NCBI GenBank assembly: GCA_014706295.1
Contig: JACSVZ010000001.1
Location: 86,922,237-86,986,236 of the forward strand
Length of the DNA: 64,000 nt
Direction of reading: 5' to 3'
DNA from: Lycocorax pyrrhopterus obiensis
Lineage: Eukaryota; Chordata; Aves; Passeriformes; Paradisaeidae
Shown: one piece after another, positions 38,018 to 50,356 of the stretch
Position numbering within the stretch: the stretch's first letter is position 1
Layout of the letters: the number at the start of each line of letters is the position of its first letter
Translations under genes and position numbers: made by a program
Notes under the pieces: model-generated
The model's database searches: none
What the model was told of the DNA's origin: nothing
Seen by the model: only the letters and a program-made list of their open reading frames with translations

Positions 38018-38380
38018 AGAGATGGCATTGTTCAGCCTGGAGAAGAAAAGGCTCCAGGGAGACCTTAGAACACTTTCCAGTACTTCCAATAATTCCCATC
38101 TTTTTACATGGGCAGATAGTGATAGGAAAGGGGGAATGGCTTTAAACCAGAGGAGGAGAGATTTAGATTATATATTAGGAAGAAATTCTTTACTCAGTGT
38201 GCAGTGAAGCAGAGCTTTCCCAGAGCAGTTGTGTATACCCCATCCCTGGAGGTGGTGAACACCAGGTTGGATGAGGCTTGGAACAACTTGGTCTAGTGGA
38301 AGGTGTCCCTGCCCATGGCAGGGGTGTTGGAACTGGTTGATCTTTAAGGTCCCTTCGAACACAAACCATTCTGTGATTCT
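38018..38380 (+). mobile_element. CR1 LINE 3' fragment (type A tail)
   Basis: At about 363 bp this is among the longest copies. It starts at TGTTCAGCCTGGAGAAGAAA and AGGCTCCAGGGAGACCTTAG, passes through GATAGGAAAGGGGGAATGGC, AAGAAATTCTTTACTCAGTG and CCTGCCCATGGCAGGGGTGT, and ends ACCATTCTGTGATTCTG. The early part codes the 'LFSLEKRRLQGDL' block of CR1 ORF2, visible as FSLEKKRLQGDLRT in the open frame from 38022. Confidence 0.94.
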
Positions 38381-38918
38381 GCCAGTAGCTCCACGGCTGT
38401 CCCTCGCTGAAGCCTCTTAGCAGCACTGCCTTGGTTCCCTATCTGCAGTGCAAGGTCTGTGTGCAGGCGCTTGCCTACTGCAGGAGATGCTGCACAAGCA
38501 CAATTATCCTGACAAAACTCATTAGATACCATGGGGATGAGTTCTTAGAGATCCTTCTACGTTAGAGCTTTTTCTTCTCTTTCAGTCAAGTCTAACATGA
38601 AGGTGAAAGAGCCACCGCTGTCCTTCACCGTATTTCCTTTGTTTACTCATCAGCCTTTCAAGGTCCTTGAAAAACACTGCTGGAATGTGTTTTCCTTTGT
38701 CTGGTGTGTGTGTGGCTCAGGAGTTCTTCTTCTAACTCGTCTTTATTCCATGAGGCCAGATTTCCTGGCCTGTATTCTTGCATTTCTAACTAAAACATGC
38801 GAGTGTCTGCAGAGCATTTTACACTCTTTTCTAACCTCATGAAACACATGCAGAGGTGCTTGCTTTTGTTAGCACCACTTACTACTGAAAAAAATCTTCA
38901 TGTTTATATTTTTTATAT

Positions 38919-38945
38919 ATAGATAGATAGATAGATAGATAGATA
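38919..38945. repeat. (AGAT)n microsatellite
   Basis: About six and a half perfect AGAT units follow a TATATAT stretch. Confidence 0.95.
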
Positions 38946-39417
38946 TCACTCTCCCATCAACTTTACCCTGTAATACCACAGCCTTTCTTTACAACAGTGA
39001 ATTATTTATATCTTGTTGTGGAGTGTGGGGTTTTTTCCATGCTGGACTGCACCATGCTGTTTTCTTAACTCATGAGTGGTTTGCCACTCAAAAAAAGACT
39101 TAAAAGCATAGCACTGTTACAAAGAGAGGATCAAAGCTTTATCCCAGCATCCTGGTTGGTTTGTCCTTTTGAAAACACTTGAAAACAGAGACAAAATGCT
39201 GTCTGTGATTTGATCCTACCTACTCTGGGGCTTTGTGTACTTTTCTTGTTCACATATCATATTTCAATGATGCCAGCCCAGCATTTTATTTATAAAGCTA
39301 TTCAATCACCTTTCTTTAAAAGGTGCATTTTAATAGGTGCCAGCATCAGACCAGCTGAGCCCAGGCAATCCTGTTGATGCCAACAAGTGCAGGAACAAAT
39401 GAAAAAATAGATCTTGT

Positions 39418-39548
39418 TTTAAATATATATTAAATATACAAAATTTTATTATCTATTTAATGTATTTATATATTAAGGTGTATTTCTATGATGTATAAAT
39501 GTATAACACAATATGTATATATTTAATATATAAATATATTAAATCTTA
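39418..39548. repeat. AT-rich low-complexity segment
   Basis: About 130 bases of almost only A and T, with repeated TTTATATATT, ATTAAATATA and TATATTTAAT motifs. Many are mutually complementary. Confidence 0.85.
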
Positions 39549-39814
39549 AAAGTTCTGTATTAATATTAAGAGATGCTTTTCATCAACCTCAGAGAACCAG
39601 TTTAGGGCCTTTGGGTCACTACATTTTCTTCCCTGTTTCCACATGGAAGATATGTGGGAGGTTTGGCACAGAGAACTTACTTTCCTTAACAATGTACAGA
39701 CTTTTACAAACCATATGTTGCTAACTTTTCTGAGTCAGAAGAATTAATTTATATTCCACTTAGGAATATTTATTGCATTTCCTAAATTACCTCAGAATCT
39801 GTAGATCAATGCTC

Positions 39815-39819
39815 ATGTG

Positions 39820-39853
<34 letters not shown>

Positions 39854-39874
39854 TACGTGCACAAGAATATATAG

Positions 39875-39903
<29 letters not shown>
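39815..39903. repeat. Compound (AT)n, (AC)n and (GT)n microsatellite
   Basis: TGTGT, eleven AT units and ACACA form a perfect 32-bp palindrome at 39816-39847. After a short spacer, a GT run of about 14 units follows at 39876-39903. The AC and GT runs are also mutually complementary, so the + strand could fold into a larger hairpin. Confidence 0.95.
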
Positions 39904-39906
<3 letters not shown>

Positions 39907-40604
39907 TCATACACATACAATTGAGAACGCCTCATGGTTGAAAGGTTGCAGCAAGTTGCAGGGGAGGGCAGAAACATACAACACACAGTGACATAAAATA
40001 TATCCACCTTCTCTTTAGACCAGGAAAACCACAACTGGGAAAATTTCCCACCAATTTCCATTCTGTCCTGGTATTTTGAGCCACCTTCTTGTGGAGGGTT
40101 TCTTACTGTTTTTTCCGTCCTCTTCCTCCCTCACATTCTTAGCCTTTTTATCCTTACCAGCCAAAATTCAGAGTTCACCACCTGCGCACTGAGCAAGCAA
40201 TCAAGTACTCGGCAGCACAAAGATGGATACCAGTACTGTGAGCCCATGGCTTTTTCTTTGTTTCTACAGATTCATGATCAAGAGGATGCTTCCATTTTGG
40301 TTCTCATTTAAATGGAAATCTGCTCTGTCAACATCAAAATCAGGCTTTAAATGGATGTTTGTCATTCAGGCTTGATTGTTGCAACAGCACAAGAGAAAAG
40401 TGGGTGAAAAGCCAGAAATCATCACTTAGTCGCTGGTTATTTAATAGCTCTGTGTGACCCAACAACCCATCCTGAAACCCCTGTTAGAGGCAGAACTTCC
40501 CAAATTCTGTGAACTATATACTCTGAGCAGTCACTCTGTAGCAGAGAATTTTACCAGTGTAAGATCAAGAAATCTTAGTGAAATTCCCATTTAAAGACGT
40601 AAAG

Positions 40605-41122
40605 GGGAAAAAGGTGACCTCTAAAATCATCAGGTCCAACCACTAATGCAGCACTGCCAAGCCCACCACTAAACCATATCCCCACAGGGCCACATCTCAT
40701 GTCTTTTAAATACCTCCAGGGATGGTGACTCCATCACTTTCCTGGGCAGCTGGTTCCAAAGCTTGACACCCCTTTCCATGAAGAAATTTCTCCTCATCTC
40801 CAATCTAAACCTCCCCTGGTATGACTTGAGGACATTTCCCCTTGTCCAGTCAGATGTTACTTGTGAGAAAAGACCAACCCCCACCTGGCTACGAGCTCCT
40901 TTCAGGCAGTTGTAGAGAGTGATATGGTCCCTCCTAAACCTTCTGTTCTCCAGGCTAAACACCCCCAGCTCTCTCAGCAGCTCCTCACCAGACCCTTTCC
41001 CAGCTCCGTTGCCCTTCTCTGGACACACTCCATCACCTCAATGTCTTTCCTTTAGTGAGGGGCCCAAAACTGAACACAGGATCCGAGGTGTGGCCTCACC
41101 AGTGACCTGTACAGGGTGAATA
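40605..41122 (-). mobile_element. CR1 LINE 3' fragment, longest copy in the window (type B tail)
   Basis: About 518 bp. The + strand runs from CCTCTAAAATCATCAGGTCC through AAGCCCACCACTAAACCATA, CTTTCAGGCAGTTGTAGAGA and GTTCTCCAGGCTAAACACCC to CCGAGGTGTGGCCTCACCAG. The minus-strand frame at 40669-41028 keeps 119 codons including [40 protein letters not shown] and [15 protein letters not shown], the C-terminal region of CR1 ORF2. The endonuclease and reverse-transcriptase catalytic regions are absent. Its intact frame suggests it is one of the younger copies here. Confidence 0.95.
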
Positions 41123-43318
41123 CCAAGGACAGAAGAACAAGCAGCCACAACCTCATCTGATGCTGGTCTCTGTGGCTACACTTCTAGTGAGTCAAGAACA
41201 GTTTGTGCCATTGGAAAATCTGGTCCTCTGTCTTTGAAGAATAATTTGGCCACTCGAAAGAAAAGGCACATTGCATCAGTTTTGTTCTGGGCTTTGTTTC
41301 CAAGAGTCATTGCCAGCTGACCAGAGGAAGGTGACAAGAGCTGCTGAGGTCATTTGTCTCCCTCCTCCCTAGACAGCACATATGGCGTCTTAAGGAGCTC
41401 AGCCCTTGGCTCTTGAGGAAAACAAACTGCAGGCTCATTCTACAGAAGAAAACTTCTTGAAGCATTGCAGAAAAATGGATCAAATAGTCCTACTAACCAT
41501 GCAGCAGAAAACAAGTATACTTCTCTCAGTCTTCACTATATGATGTAACTGCCATCCTACAACACACTTTCCTGGCAGGTCAGATCACATCATGTACTAG
41601 ATAGAGCTTTATGTTAAATTATGCACTGCAAAGGAAAAGTGTCAGAGCACTGAAGATAGCGGTAGGCATTATTGGATTTACTTTATTGCCTATTGTATAG
41701 ATTGGAAATAGCTTAGAAGCTCATAACTCCTCAAACAGAGGAAATTTTGCCACCCACAGGTTGAAAATTCTGGTGAGAATGTTGCTTTCATTTCACAAAC
41801 AAGTGGTTAAAATGTCTATTGTCTGCATTGCCAAAGACCAGCAGGCAGAGATCTTAAGTAACCTGTAAAAAATAATGAAATTTACTTTGTAATAATGAGA
41901 CTTGAACATAATGAGAATACATATTTCTTCTTTCTCTTTATCTTTTGTTTTTGAGCTTGCCAAGCATGTATTTTATGGCTTTCTTCTGTAAGCCAATTAA
42001 AAACCCCTACAAAGTCAGGCAGCTGAGGGAAGCGCCAAAGTTTTAAGAAATTTGCCTAGACCAAGATTTTCAACACAACTGCTAAGTTTACAGCACTGTC
42101 TCATCTCATGCATAGGGAGCTGGCCTGGAGCAGGAGGAGAGTGACAGGGACATAGAGGAGGGACGCATTAGCTGCCAAAGATTACTCCTCTGTGTTACTG
42201 CTGGTAAATATCAACATGGTGCTAGTTATAAGGCACTCAGCAGAAGTAGAGAAATTATTCCTTTTAATCCTGGACCATTAGGAAAACTATGGGAGGGGAA
42301 GGGGGAAGGTTTTCTCCCTACCCTAAATGTATGAGCTAAAGCCAGTGTAGGATACGAAATACTAAATAATTTTTAAAAGGTTGAATTCCCTCAGTAAGAA
42401 AAAACATGTTCTTCTGTGTACACATGAAAGCACACGCACTTTTTTTTAAAGTTGGTTGGAAAAGGTATAAATTGATTTACATCAAGTGGATATTTGGCTC
42501 CATGGCTAGGATCACACATGCCCAGCTCTCCTCCATGGCAGATTGTCTGAATCCCAGTTGGACTTTTCAGTGGTATTTCATATTTGAAATTATATAATAT
42601 ATATCATAATATTATAAATATATACAATATGTATAATCTCGGCATTGTGAAGCCAAACTGACCAGTCCAGTATCATTTTCTTGTTCTTACGTACCAGGGA
42701 CTAATTCTGCTTCTTACTGATGCCAAGAGGCTCAGAGCAGGACCTTGCTTGGTAACGCTGTGCTCCTGCTGTGCAGCTCACACTGCCAGGGCATCACACA
42801 GTATTTATATTTACAGCTAAAGACAGATATGCAATTGTGCCTTGACATATACATGCAAAGCTTTCTGTTTCTGTTAGTTTTGAAGCTCACTGTTTGGATC
42901 ACGTTCTATTATTACAAAAAGTTCAGTCTCGCAGACAAGGTATTTACTCGATCTTTGACAGTGTGCATTAGCAGTTCAGGCACCACAGGTAGCTCACAGC
43001 TCAAGGAACTGCAAAGCCTTGAAGAGAAGACAACCCCACTGCCAAGCACAGAGCCAAACTGCTGATGCTTTGTTTCTTATGATCAGATAACTTGCTTATC
43101 CATTTGATTTGACTCTGTGCAGATTTTGTGAACAATGAAGAGAAGCAAATTGCATGCGTGGGCTTTGGTAAATTCCCGGCTTCACCATTACTACTCTATC
43201 TGTTTGCTGCATGGCATTTTACTCCTCGGCCAATCTCAAACCAAGGCTGCAGAAAGGGGATAGAGGATAATAATAGAGCTTAATTCTTACAGTTTTCAGG
43301 AACTTGGCTCTCCTTTAC
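41123..43318 (+). other. TENM4 intron, no recognised gene
   Basis: Plain intron sequence with an AT-rich patch at about 42588-42640 (TATATAATATATATCATAAT-type). Short frames lack splice borders and family similarity. Confidence 0.65.
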
Positions 43319-43342
43319 TTGGTTGGTTGGTTGGTTGGTTGG
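43319..43342. repeat. (GGTT)n microsatellite
   Basis: Six near-perfect TTGG units lie 50 bases before the CR1 at 43394. Confidence 0.9.
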
Positions 43343-43393
43343 CTTTTGCCTAGGAAAAGACACTGCTTTTTCCATTCTTTCAAGGTGAAATAA

Positions 43394-43725
43394 ATCATAG
43401 AATCACAGAATGGCCTGTGTTGGAAAGCATCTTAAAGATCATCTCATTCCAGTGCTGCTGCCAGGGGTGGGGATACTCATTAGACCAGGTTGCTCAAAGT
43501 CCCATCCAACCTGGCTTTAAACACTTCCAGGGATGAGGCATCCACAGCTTCTCTGGGCAACCTGTGCCAGTGCCTCACATCGTCTCAAGTAAAGGATTTC
43601 TTTCTAATATCTGATCTGAATTTACTCTCTGTCAGTTTAAAGCAATTCCCCTTGTCCTGTCACTACATGCCCTTGTGAAAAGTTCCTCCCCAGCTTTCCT
43701 GTAGGACCGCTTCAGATACTGAAAT
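43394..43725 (-). mobile_element. CR1 LINE 3' fragment (type A tail)
   Basis: The + strand reads TCATAGAATCACAGAATGG, GACCAGGTTGCTCAAAGTCC, CATCCAACCTGGCTTTAAAC, GCTTCTCTGGGCAACCTGTG and CACTACATGCCCTTGTGAAA, then a CTTTCCTGTAGGACC block. This is the complement of the ORF2 C-terminus plus the 3' tail. It is 5'-truncated. Confidence 0.94.
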
Positions 43726-45524
43726 ATCGATCACATCCATGTAATTCCTGATCTGGACTGCAATGCACAGGCATAACCCAAGTGTCTGCTAACGATGCAC
43801 TGTGCATTAAGCCAGAACATAAAAACAAAACAACAAAAACCCCACCAGAAACCCTGCTCTACAGCTGAGACTTAGAGGCTCATGCTGCTTTTGCCATTTA
43901 ATTTGCCACAGGATAATTAGAGTCTCCTACGACGATTTTCACTTTGTGGAGAGGGAGATGCAGACCCTTCAGCACAGTCTCCCTCCATGCATAAGGCATT
44001 TCTCTCCTGCAGCTCTTTTTTTGCCAGCATGGGGTGCAGGGGCTGGCAATTGACCACAGCTGATTGAGAGAGCATTTTTACTCATGGATATAACAGTGTT
44101 TATGCCTTTTATTTTTTCATGTGAAATAAGCTTATTAGTTTTGTTAGTACATTAGAAAAATACATTAAATACATTTGAAGTTGCCAGAGAAGGGAGAGTT
44201 TGTGGCCCTGTAAGATTTCATACCCATTGCAGTGAAGGCTCCTTTTCTCCCATGGACTTCTATAGGTCTTAAAATTAGCCCTATGTGGGGCTAATTTTTC
44301 TGTGGGGTTTTGACACCTCCCTGGAATGAAAATAAGCATATCTTTCCCATTCTGTGACATGTTTCAAAGATTGCTCTTTTTCCCTTGGGAATTTGTCTCT
44401 TTACTCTGGTGAATGGCAGTTTTAATTTAAAAAAAAATATTTCTATGCAACAAGGGACATACATAGAGCTGATGGCCTAGACATAAATGTAGACATGGAC
44501 CAGAGTGATGCCACCAGCTTCTATGCCTCTGCATGTAGAAGCATCTCTTTGCAAGAAGGGTTAATTTTTGTAACCTACTTTGTGTTGGACACAAGCAAGA
44601 GGTGGCTAAACTGAAATGTGTGCATGCAGTATGCTGAAGGATCCTTGCTCTTAGCTTGTGGTTATTTTACTCTTTCCAATTCTATTTAATGTAGTACATG
44701 AAATACTCATATTCACTTCTGTTTCCTTAATGAACTGACTAACATTATTATTTTCAAAGAAAGCCCTTAGATTTCATGAGCCCTACGGCTCTCTTCTCTA
44801 GTACTATTATACAATTTATATTGGACTTGATTTGCCCATCTCATGCTTGCACTTACACTCTAAAATCTAAATTACATTATCCAGCCTTGCAGCCACTACA
44901 CATCTCACCTTGTGTATTACAACAAGCTAATCCTTCCTGGTGACTCTCAATTTCTCTATGGATGCAAATAAAAATAGTTAAAAAGAAATTCATTTAAATC
45001 CCAAAAGATACGTGAAGCTGCTGCTTGCATTTTTCTGTCAGATAAACCTCTGCATTTTTCTGTAGCTTCCAATAAGTCTCAAATATTCCACGCTTATAAA
45101 GTGGAATAATCTCTGTGTGTGTGTTTTGGAGGTATGGCAATACAAAAAGTGTTACAGAGTTTTTAAGTCTATGCCAGTAATGGATTAAACCCAGGTTTTA
45201 TACTTTAATCTGAGGATTAGCTTTCCCTGTAAAACCTGGCACAGACATCTTATGACTTCTCAAAGACATGTTTTGGTCTAGTCATGGCACTTCCAAATTC
45301 TGACTCTGGCCAGATGTTGATAAAAGATTCTAGGACCCCAGGTTCCTCACAGCAAACTCAGGGGAGAAACCTGCACTATATTAGACACTGAGAAAGGAGC
45401 TTTCCTTTCAAATATCTCTTTGAAAGCAGCTTTCTGGAAGGAGAAACAATTCCAGGCTACTTAACTTAAAAGGGACAGGCTGTGGATCTGATCTGAATCT
45501 GGGAGTGAAGAGAACAGAACACTC
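43726..45524 (+). other. TENM4 intron, no recognised feature
   Basis: No gene, RNA or named repeat recognised. The sequence is AT-rich, with scattered short frames up to 83 codons that have no family similarity. Confidence 0.65.
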
Positions 45525-45712
45525 TTAGAATCATAGAATTATTTAGATTGGAAAAGACCTCTAAGATCATTGAGTCCAATCATTAATCCAGCACTGTCAA
45601 GCCCACCACTAAACCATGTCCCTAAGTGCCATATCTACACACCTTTTGAACTTCCAGGGATGGTGGTTCCACAACTTCTCTGATCAGCCTGTTCCAGTGC
45701 TTGACAACTCTG
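45525..45712 (-). mobile_element. CR1 LINE 3' end (type B tail)
   Basis: The + strand shows TAGAATCATAGAATTATTTA, CATTGAGTCCAATCATTAAT, CAAGCCCACCACTAAACCAT and CAGCCTGTTCCAGTGCTTGA. It is similar in content to the copy at 24187 but shorter. Confidence 0.93.
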
Positions 45713-46096
45713 TAGTGGTGTACCTTGAGCTATCCCAGATGTATTCAGCAGGGAGAGATTCATACTCCTGGTCACCCATGTGAGGATTCAAACACAATCC
45801 CTGGCAGTGCTGCTCAGACTTTTTAAGCCATTAAAGCAGTAAGAGTGAGACAAAATCATGACAAGACTCAGCTGGTAATGTGGCAGGCATGGCCAGGAGG
45901 TGCACATGTGTGGAACGGCTCCTGGTGATCTGTGCATGGCTTCAGGTCTTCTTTGGGGTGGCCAAGCTGACTGTGCCAGATGAGCACGAGAAGCCAAGGT
46001 GTGGGCCAGTCAACAGCAGTATGGACGAGGATATAGGCATCCCTCAGAGTGCAACAGCAAGCAGGCCAGTCACAGTGCAGTGTCAGCTGGAATAGG

Positions 46097-46388
46097 TCAT
46101 AGAATCATAGAATGGTTTGGGTTGGAAGGCACCTTAAAGATCATCCATTCCAACCCCCCACCATGACCCCTTCCTCTAGAGCAGGTTTTTCAAAGCCCCA
46201 TTCGACCCAGTCTTGAACACTAACAGCTTCTCAGGGCAACCTGTTCCACTGCCTCACCACCCTCACAGTGAAGAATTTCTTCCTAATATCCAATCTAACT
46301 GTACCCTCTGTCAGTTTAAAGCCATTCCCCTTTGTTCCATCACTACATGCCCTTGTTAAAAGTCCCTCTTTGGCTCTTTTGTTATAGG
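46097..46388 (-). mobile_element. CR1 LINE 3' fragment (type A tail)
   Basis: The + strand begins TCATAGAATCATAGAATGG, an intact terminal repeat, then GGGTTGGAAGGCACCTTAAA, CAGGGCAACCTGTTCCACTG, GAAGAATTTCTTCCTAATAT and CACTACATGCCCTTGTTAAA. It lies only 385 bp from the previous CR1 copy, in the same orientation but with a different tail type, so the two are separate insertions. Confidence 0.95.
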
Positions 46389-49300
46389 TTTATATTTTCT
46401 CAATATAGTTTTGCTCAGAAGTCCAGACATCCGAAATTCTGGACGCTGCCCCTGTCCCCCAAAGTAGGAGCTGCAAGCTGTCTACATCTCTGCCAAGCTC
46501 GTGTAACATGGACACCCATCCAGCCATCCAAATGCTAGTGGTTAACAGCTCTGCCTCACCTGCTTGCCCCGTGCTTCCTGTTTTATTTTTATAACTAGAA
46601 TTTACAGTTTCACCCTGCAGCACCCACAGAAGTGCACAAACACATAAGAAAGAATCACGTTCACTGCAGCAGTACTAACTCCGGTAAATGGAGACGACAA
46701 CTGCTTTTCCTCCCCCCGGCTGCTCATCTCCTACAAGGGAAAGAAAAGACAACCCATAAAAAGAGACTGAAAAAGAAAGAAAAAGTCACATGAATCAACA
46801 CAAATAGGAGCATCTCACACAAAGAACAGACTCAATCAGCTGGGCAAGGGACCTGGTGGGAGTGACATACCCACCACACTGCCAATTACAATGGAACCTG
46901 ACTGCATTGTGATGGAAAAGACACTTTTTTCTTCTTCCTTATAGCTACTTTGGTAATAGGCAATTTATCTTAATAACAGTGGGAAAGAAAATACTCTAGT
47001 GGAAGTGGTGTATAGCAACTAACTGTGAAGTAGGAAGAAAGAAATGAAGAGAAGAATTTTTTGCTGCAGCCTCCATCACTCTTGTGTACCATACAGTATT
47101 TCCTTAAAAATAAAAAGGGGGGGCTTTTTTATCTTCCTTTATGTCTGCTCTCCCCAGGGTCTAATGCTACTGCCTGGGGACCTAATGCAGAAATTCAGGC
47201 AGCTGAATCCTACCCACAATTTTTACACCTCCATTTGCAGCACCATGGCAGCACCTCTAAACCCAGCAGCACTCGGTAGGCCACTTCCATCTGCCTTATC
47301 TGCCATTCTTCTGATGATTTCTATATGCTGTTTTGCTCTGCAGTGGGATCCTCAGGTATATTCTGGCCTTAGAGAATATTTCATTATTTGACCTGCCTAA
47401 TCAGAACCAGTTTTCAAACGCCACTTTTATTAACTTGGAAAAAAAAGAGAGGTTTCAGACAAAGCTGATGGTAAACAGATGCTATTCAGCTAATAGTGGT
47501 TGGTTCTCTAAGTACTCAAACACAGAGATGGGTCTGAAAAGAACAAAACCTTCCCAGCGCTTGTTTTAATGAGTAGGCTTTCTTGCATTTGATCATCTGT
47601 TTTCTCAGAGGAAAATGTTAAGAAGGCTTGTGATTAGCCAGAGGCAATTCACTACCCAATATAACACAGACGTGGGGGAGTGAACTGCTGATGCTCCATG
47701 TCACACACAGTCCACTTCCCCCTCCCTCCCCATCCTCAGCTACTGTTGCAGCTGAAGCCAAGCCACTGGATGTACAGCCTGGAATCATAGGATCAAAATA
47801 ATTGTGAAACAATAACTTCTGTAGCTAAGCAAACCAAGGCAGCTTGCAGAGACTGTCAATCTCCACACTTACAAGCCGCAATCTATTTTCACCACCGTAG
47901 GCTGCCAGGTTAATTAAATGGGACTCCTCGTGGTGTCAGGAAGGAAGTCAAGCAGCAAGTGTTTGTAGAAACAGGCTTTAAAGAGAACAGCACATGAGAA
48001 AGGGAATAAATTTCCTGGGAACACATGCTTTTGTACGTTTGTTGGGAAATGTAATATGCCTTGGCTGCAGTGGTGCCCTAGTTAGCCTTGGTGCAGTAAT
48101 GCCTCTGTTCCTCACTTCTAGGGATATTGGGATGAAGCCTCAGCTCAAAGTATTTTGTCATCAATGCTACTCCCTGACAAAGAGCCAGGTCCAGAGAGCT
48201 ACTGAACGCCTCCAGCTTCTATGTTTTCCAGGATAAGCCCTGAAAGTCTTCACATTTTTCTCTTTTTTTTCTGTTTTTCTTTTCCAGCCAGTGAGATAAT
48301 GTTCCTGTGTTTCCTTCTCTTTTATGACTCATAAAACTCACTCTCCCTTTAATGTAGAAGCAGCAGTATCCTCCTTCTTTGTGCTGAAAAATGCACGATT
48401 ACCACAATTAAGACAGTCATATAACATCTGACTGCTTTATTTTTCACATTATAGTGTGAATGCTGCAGGAGTTTCCTAGACTTGATAGCAGGACTAGAAA
48501 AACGACCATTTTCAGGAGTTCTCATTTCCTTATCCAGTATCTCCTCACCTGGACTCCTTTAGGAATTTAAAGCACTAAAGTCTCAAAGTCACACAAGTAA
48601 TTGTCTATCACTATAAATCACATCAATTTTGTTAACTGTTCAGTGCAACCGTTGGCACTTACCCAGCTTTTTTCATCCATTGATGATATTCCCTCCAAAT
48701 TGAGGTGCATCCATCCTTCATTGACTGTTTTTTACACCAGGCTCGTGCAATTAGAAAAAGGGGATGAATACAAGGTCATATAGGATATATTTCAATTCAC
48801 ATCACCTGTTTTGTATATTTAACCCACAGAGCTATGTAAAAGGGCTGTGGATTACCTGTGGCATCACTGAAGTTGTCCCATAAGTTCAGAATGGCGATGG
48901 GGAAAGGGACCAGTTAGATTGTCAGACCAGAGTTCAAGCAGCAGGAGTGTCTGCTGAGGTGGAAGATAAATCTGCTGGCTGAATTGAGCAGATCAAGGGT
49001 GAATGAGCCTAAACCACTTCTGTTCTTCCTTAATACAGAATAATTCTGGTGGATTTACTGTTGCCTGGATAGACAGCGTTGCATTGCAGAGCTGAACCTA
49101 ACTTAATAAATCATGGTTCCCACAATAACCTTTATTTGTCACTTGTCCATTCAGTAAAAAATTTCTGAGGGCACATCTTAAAGAGCCATCTTGATTCTTA
49201 GCATGTTTTAGGTAGATTCCTTGTATCCTCCTGTAAATTCCATCTCTGACTTCCCTAGAACAATCTCTTTTCTATATTACTATTTAGACTATTTTTCTGA

Positions 49301-50061
49301 GTATGAATATCCACTCTTTTCATCTATGTGCAAAACCAGTTTTTATTACTGAACAGACTGTAAACAAAATCAATCCTTTCTTCTCATATGGAAGAATAAA
49401 GAATTTAATGGAAAAAGATGGATTATCTATAGGTTTCTGAGAAGTCTTACTCAATTTAGAAGAGAAAAAGACCTAATTCTCTGTCATGTTTTATGTGAGT
49501 TCAGAGTTATTCCTGTGAAACCCTTTGGCATAATTCCTGTTCACCCATTTTACACTTTCCATAAGAGCTGTAAGACTGTATATGTGCAAGAAAGAAAACC
49601 TTGGCTGTTTTTAATGCTTCATTCCTTTCAAAATAAGTATAGAGCTCAGCAAAAATTACTATCAGACCCCAAGTATCAATGACCATTCTTTATGCTAATC
49701 TTTCCATTTCCTGCTATTACCAGTTCCAGGGTCAACAGCTAAAAAAAATAATACTGAACTATTGTAAAATCATCTGTCATTTTATTTTCTCCCCCCAGTC
49801 TCTTAAAGAGTGTCTGCAATGAATTACCTCCGTGTCTGAAATGAATTACTACTCCATCCCACACAAACACACCATCATTACCTGCCCCAAGCAAGGTCTG
49901 GAACTATATTGCTCTTGTATGTTAAACAATAGTCAGGCAATGGTGAGATGCAATTGATTATGTGAAACGTTAGAAAGCTTTAGTAAATCAGCTTCTCTGA
50001 AGTCATCTGGGCTTTAGGTGTAGCTGGTTTTGGTTTAAAAGGTTATTACACTTTCTTTCTG
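46389..50061 (+). other. TENM4 intron, no recognised gene
   Basis: Non-repeat sequence. A near-exact tandem pair of about 22 bases, each carrying AATGAATTAC, lies at 49811-49855. Open frames such as 115 codons at 47044-47391 have no splice borders or recognisable family. Nothing else is supported. Confidence 0.6.
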
Positions 50062-50172
50062 CTTCTTTTCTCTCTTTTCTCTTTTCTTTTCTTTTCTTTT
50101 CTTTTCTTTTCTTTTCTTTTCTTTTCTTTTCTTTTCTTTTCTTTTCTTTTCTTTTCTTTTCTTTTTTCTCTT
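50062..50172. repeat. Homopyrimidine array, mainly (CTTTT)n
   Basis: A run of 111 bases without a purine on the + strand, mostly about 17 perfect CTTTT units with a TCTC-rich left edge. It lies about 60 bp from the next array. Confidence 0.95.
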
Positions 50173-50231
50173 ACATTTTTCTTTCATTTTTTTTGCTTGT
50201 TCTTTAGTTTTCTTTTAATTTCTTCTTTCTA

Positions 50232-50356
50232 CTCTCTTCTTCCTTCCTTCCTTCCTTCCTTCCTTCCTTCCTTCCTTCCTCCCTCCCTCCCTTCCTCCCT
50301 CCCTCCCTCCCTTCCTTCCTTCCTTCCTTCCTTCCTTCCTTCCTTTCTCTTTTCTC
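50232..50356. repeat. Homopyrimidine array, (TTCC)n with (CCTC)n core
   Basis: 125 bases of pure pyrimidine: TTCC units on both sides of a CCTCCCTC-rich core at 50280-50312. The roughly mirror-symmetrical layout (TTCC, CCTC, TTCC) is a classic triplex-prone arrangement. Confidence 0.95.

Larger units (their letters stand above)
38381..40604 (+). other. TENM4 intron, AT-rich and microsatellite-dense
   Basis: Holds an AGAT repeat, a long AT-rich segment and a compound AT/CA/GT microsatellite within about 1 kb. It is flanked by oppositely oriented CR1 fragments. No gene was recognised, and frames here partly translate the microsatellite. Confidence 0.7.

Noticed and set aside
39813..40061. Minus-strand frame of 82 codons
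   Set aside because: Its end is a translated GT/AT microsatellite (Thr-His and Tyr-Ile runs); the rest has no similarity I recognise.
40669..41028. 119-codon minus-strand frame as a possible host gene
   Set aside because: It is the C-terminal end of CR1 ORF2, with the typical NFFxERxVKxWNQLP and SPSLEVFKR motifs, inside a truncated LINE.
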